Shown here: piece after piece, positions 62,001-64,000 of the stretch
Position numbering within the stretch: the first letter of the stretch is position 1
Layout: the number at the start of each line of letters is the position of its first letter
Assembly: GCF_910591885.1 (NCBI RefSeq)
Contig: NW_025963664.1
Span: 47,639 to 111,638, forward strand
Length of the DNA: 64,000 nt
Direction: 5' to 3'
DNA from: Bombus terrestris
Taxonomy: Eukaryota > Arthropoda > Insecta > Hymenoptera > Apidae
The notes under the pieces: model-generated
Told to the model about the DNA's origin: nothing
The model's database searches: none
Seen by the model: only the letters and a program-made list of their open reading frames with translations
Made by a program: the position numbers and the translations under genes

Positions 62001-63600
62001 CCCACGTTGTCCAACGGTGTCCCACGTTGTCCCACGTTGTCCCACGTTGTCCCACGTTGTCCCACGGTGTCCAACGGTGTCCAACGATGTCCCACGTTGT
62101 CCCACGTTGTCCCACGTTGTCCCACGTTGTCCCACGATGTCCCACGTTGTCCCACGTTGTCCCACGTTGTCCCACGTTGTCCCACGTTGTCCCACGTTGT
62201 CCCACGTTGTCCCACGTTGTCCCACGTTGTCCCACGGTGTCCAACGATGTCCAACGGTGTCCAGCGATGTCCAACGGTGTCCCACGTTGTCCCACGTTTT
62301 CCCACGTTGTCCCACGTTGTCCCACGGTGTCCAACGATGTCCAACGATGTCCAACGGTGTCCCACGTTGTCCCACGTTGTTCCATGGTTTCCCACGTTGT
62401 CCCACGTTGTCCCACGTTGTCCCACGGTGTCCAACGATGTCCAACGGTGTCCAACGGTGTCCAACGGTGTCCAACGGTGTCCACGTTGTCCCACGTTGTC
62501 CCACGTTGTCCCACGATGTCCCACGTTGTCCCACGATGTCCCACGTTGTCCCACGTTGTCCCACGTTGTCCCACGTTGTCCCACGATGTCCCACGTTGTC
62601 CCACGTTGTCCCACGTTGTCCCACGTTGTCCGACGTTGTCCCACGTTGTCCCACGTTGTCCCACGTTGTCCCACGTTGTCCCACGTTGTCCCACGTTGTC
62701 CCACGGTGTCCAACGATGTCCAACGGTGTCCAACGGTGTCCCACGTTGTCCCACGTTGTCCCACGTTGTCCCACGTTGTCCCACGTTGTCCCACGATGTC
62801 CCACGTTGTCCAACGGTGTCCCACGTTGTCCCACGTTGTCCCACGTTGTCCCACGTTGTCCCACGTTGTCCCACGATGTCCCACGTTGTCCCACGTTGTC
62901 CGACGTTGTCCCACGTTGTCCCACGTTGTCCCACGTTGTCCCACGGTGTCCAACGATGTCCAACGATGTCCAACGGTGTCCCACGTTGTCCCACGTTGTC
63001 CCACGGTGTCCCACGTTGTCCCACGTTGTCCCACGTTGTCCCACGTTGTCCCACGATGTCCCACGTTGTCCCACGTTGTCCCACGTTGTCCCACGTTGTC
63101 CCACGGTGTCCAACGATGTCCAACGGTGTCCAACGGTGTCCCACGGTGTCCCCACGTTGTCCCACGTTGTCCCACGTTGTCCCACGTTGTCCCACGTTGT
63201 CCCACGGTGTCCAACGATGTCCAACGGTGTCCAACGGTGTCCAACGGTGTCCAACGATGTCCAACGATGTCCAACGATGTCCAACGGTGTCCAACGATGT
63301 CCAACGATGTCCAACGGTGTCCCACGATGTCCAACGATGTCCAACGATGTCCAACGGTGTCCAACGATGTCCAACGGTGTCCAACGATGTCCAACGATGT
63401 CCAACGGTGTCCCACGATGTCCAACGATGTCCAACGATGTCCAACGGTGTCCCACGGTGTCCAACGGTGTCCCACGTTGTCCCACGTTGTCCCACGTTGT
63501 CCCACGTTGTCCCACGATGTCCCACGTTGTCCAACGGTGTCCAACGGTGTCCAACGATGTCCAACGATGTCCAACGGTGTCCCACGTTGTCCACGTTGTC
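59817..63600. repeat. Second stretch of clustered one-base indels
   Basis: Single-base length changes occur near 59817 (+C), 59909 (-C), 60538 (+T), 60579 (+C), 60690 (-T then +C), 61190 (+C), 61251 (+T), 61522 (+T), 61568 (-C), 62480 (-C), 63150 (+C) and 63590 (-C). All are in the CCC or TT homopolymers. Outside this stretch and 3529-4999 I found only five register changes, two of them the duplicated unit at 1361/2090. The indels are absent from the matching 58.1-59.6-kb copy, which suggests local consensus error. Confidence 0.85.
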
Positions 63601-64000
63601 CCACGTTGTCCCACGTTGTCCCACGTTGTCCCACGTTGTCCCACGTTGTCCCACGTTGTCCCACGGTGTCCAACGATGTCCAACGGTGTCCAACGGTGTC
63701 CAACGGTGTCCAACGATGTCCAACGATGTCCAACGATGTCCAACGGTGTCCAACGATGTCCAACGATGTCCAACGGTGTCCCACGGTGTCCAACGATGTC
63801 CAACGATGTCCAACGGTGTCCAACGATGTCCAACGGTGTCCAACGATGTCCAACGATGTCCAACGGTGTCCCACGATGTCCAACGATGTCCAACGATGTC
63901 CAACGGTGTCCCACGGTGTCCAACGGTGTCCCACGTTGTCCCACGTTGTCCCACGTTGTCCCACGTTGTCCCACGTTGTCCCACGTTGTCCAACGGTGTC
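62383..64000. repeat. Terminal satellite segment, array continues past window
   Basis: This segment resembles 52.9-53.9 kb: u1 runs with u5 and CGACGTTGTC markers, then two u3/u4-rich blocks at about 63197-63460 and 63661-63920. The register is broken at 62480, 63150 and 63590. The last unit in the window is u4, so the array does not end here. No gene is seen. Confidence 0.86.

Larger units (their letters stand above)
841..62391. repeat. u6 (CCATGGTTTC) marker family, 68 copies
   Basis: u6 is the most diverged regular unit. It has lost the CpG, gained the palindrome CCATGG, and almost always follows CCACGTTGTT. Copies start at 841, 1241, 1710, 1970, 2439, 2969, 3239, 3790, 3990, 5019, 6859, 7859, 9059, 9449, 12159, 12959, 15139, 17349, 19928, 22148, 24748, 26188, 27718, 28398, 29188, 29868, 30328, 32468, 33338, 34568, 36028, 36898, 37178, 37628, 38198, 39218, 39888, 41238, 41728, 42358, 42788, 43848, 44488, 45028, 46688, 47728, 48338, 48438, 49618, 50258, 50958, 51508, 52188, 52988, 54157, 54647, 55077, 55607, 56177, 56797, 57598, 58758, 59408, 60008, 60770, 61422, 61852 and 62382. 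They act as landmarks for the higher-order structure. Copies are sparse (2.2-2.7 kb apart) at 9.4-24.7 kb, apart from a 0.8-kb pair at 12.2-13.0 kb, and dense (0.4-0.8 kb) after 50 kb. Confidence 0.9.
1..64000. repeat. 10-bp satellite DNA array, consensus CCACGTTGTC, whole window
   Basis: Every stretch of the window reads as head-to-tail 10-bp units in one orientation. The commonest unit is CCACGTTGTC (u1). Regular variants differ mainly at unit position 2 (C or A) and position 6 (T, G or A): CCACGGTGTC (u2), CAACGATGTC (u3), CAACGGTGTC (u4), CCACGATGTC (u5). Rarer forms are CCATGGTTTC (u6), CCACGTGGTC (u7), CAGCGATGTC (u8) and CCACGTTTTC (u9). The u1 unit is 60% GC and strongly strand-biased: 4 C, 3 T, 2 G and 1 A on the plus strand. 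No unit is inverted and no foreign sequence interrupts the array. Long tandem arrays of this kind are typical of eukaryotic heterochromatin; a chromosomal position or function cannot be read from the sequence. I do not recognise the decamer as a named satellite family. Confidence 0.99.
1..64000 (-). other. Segmented G-quadruplex-forming potential on the minus strand
   Basis: A CCC tract forms wherever a unit ending in C meets a unit beginning CC (u1, u2, u5, u7, u9). On the minus strand this gives GGG spaced by exactly seven bases, for example GGG-ACAACGT-GGG. Four successive CC-starting units followed by another satisfy the common G3N1-7 quadruplex rule at its longest loop. The plus strand has matching C3 tracts (possible i-motif). 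Units beginning CA (u3, u4, u8) leave only GG, so the array alternates quadruplex-permissive u1 runs with non-permissive u3/u4 blocks. Whether 7-base loops fold stably in vivo is unknown; three long loops usually lower stability. Confidence 0.7.

Noticed and set aside
841..62391. CCATGG in u6 as Kozak-type translation starts
   Set aside because: The palindrome gives ATG on both strands within the satellite, at 68 copies, with no distinct coding sequence behind any of them.
1..64000. CRISPR array
   Set aside because: There are no unique spacers. Units are head-to-tail decamers with no repeat-spacer alternation and no cas genes.
1..64000. Telomeric repeat array
   Set aside because: The G-rich strand repeats GGGACAACGT, which matches no telomere repeat I know. 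Block duplications with private variants are unlike telomerase products.
1..64000. tRNA, rRNA, riboswitch, promoter or terminator signals
   Set aside because: No stretch departs from the decamer enough to encode such elements. Any match would be chance within the repeat.

Overview
The whole window is one uninterrupted tandem array of a 10-bp satellite (consensus CCACGTTGTC, reverse complement GACAACGTGG), about 6,400 units. I found no single-copy sequence, no credible protein-coding gene, no RNA gene and no mobile element. Both window ends lie inside the array, so the full array is longer than 64 kb. An array this long, with layered higher-order duplications, points to eukaryotic heterochromatin (centromeric, pericentromeric, subtelomeric or sex-chromosome type). 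Nothing in the window identifies the species, and I do not recognise this decamer as a named satellite.

Unit labels used below: u1 CCACGTTGTC (commonest), u2 CCACGGTGTC, u3 CAACGATGTC, u4 CAACGGTGTC, u5 CCACGATGTC, u6 CCATGGTTTC (always follows CCACGTTGTT or a close relative), u7 CCACGTGGTC, u8 CAGCGATGTC, u9 CCACGTTTTC. These variants are not scattered at random. They form an ordered code: runs of u1, then u2-u3-u4 triplets, u5 markers, and u6 modules. The code is copied in larger blocks.

Layout: 1-990 is mixed satellite with a 150-bp duplication. 991-2478 is a 729-bp tandem duplication. 3529-4999 is dense in one-base indels. 5889-7878 is a ~1.0-kb tandem duplication. 10.0-11.0 kb holds two u3/u4-rich blocks. 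13.7-23.0 kb is a ~4.8-kb tandem duplication, with a partial third copy at 23.7-25.2 kb. 25.5-26.1 kb is a 310-bp duplication, 27.07-29.97 kb a 1,470-bp duplication and 32.28-33.79 kb an 870-bp duplication. 34.44-35.06 kb recurs at 41.12-41.73 kb. 45.17-45.64 kb holds very short 40-bp and 80-bp higher-order repeats. 50.2-52.3 kb is a ~1.25-kb duplication. 52.0-59.4 kb is a ~4.6-kb duplication, and 58.1-62.0 kb a ~2.0-kb one. 59.8-63.6 kb is a second indel-rich stretch.

The most interesting physical properties are these. (1) The minus strand reads GGG every 10 bases with 7-base spacers, which exactly meets the outer limit of the canonical G-quadruplex rule; runs of u3/u4 interrupt it. (2) The 10-bp period puts TT and CCC on opposite helical faces. 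(3) One CpG per unit is almost perfectly retained. (4) The 10-bp register is unbroken for 34.8 kb (18,458-53,267), while one-base indels cluster in two short stretches, which looks more like local consensus error than biology. I see no evidence for a new gene system here.
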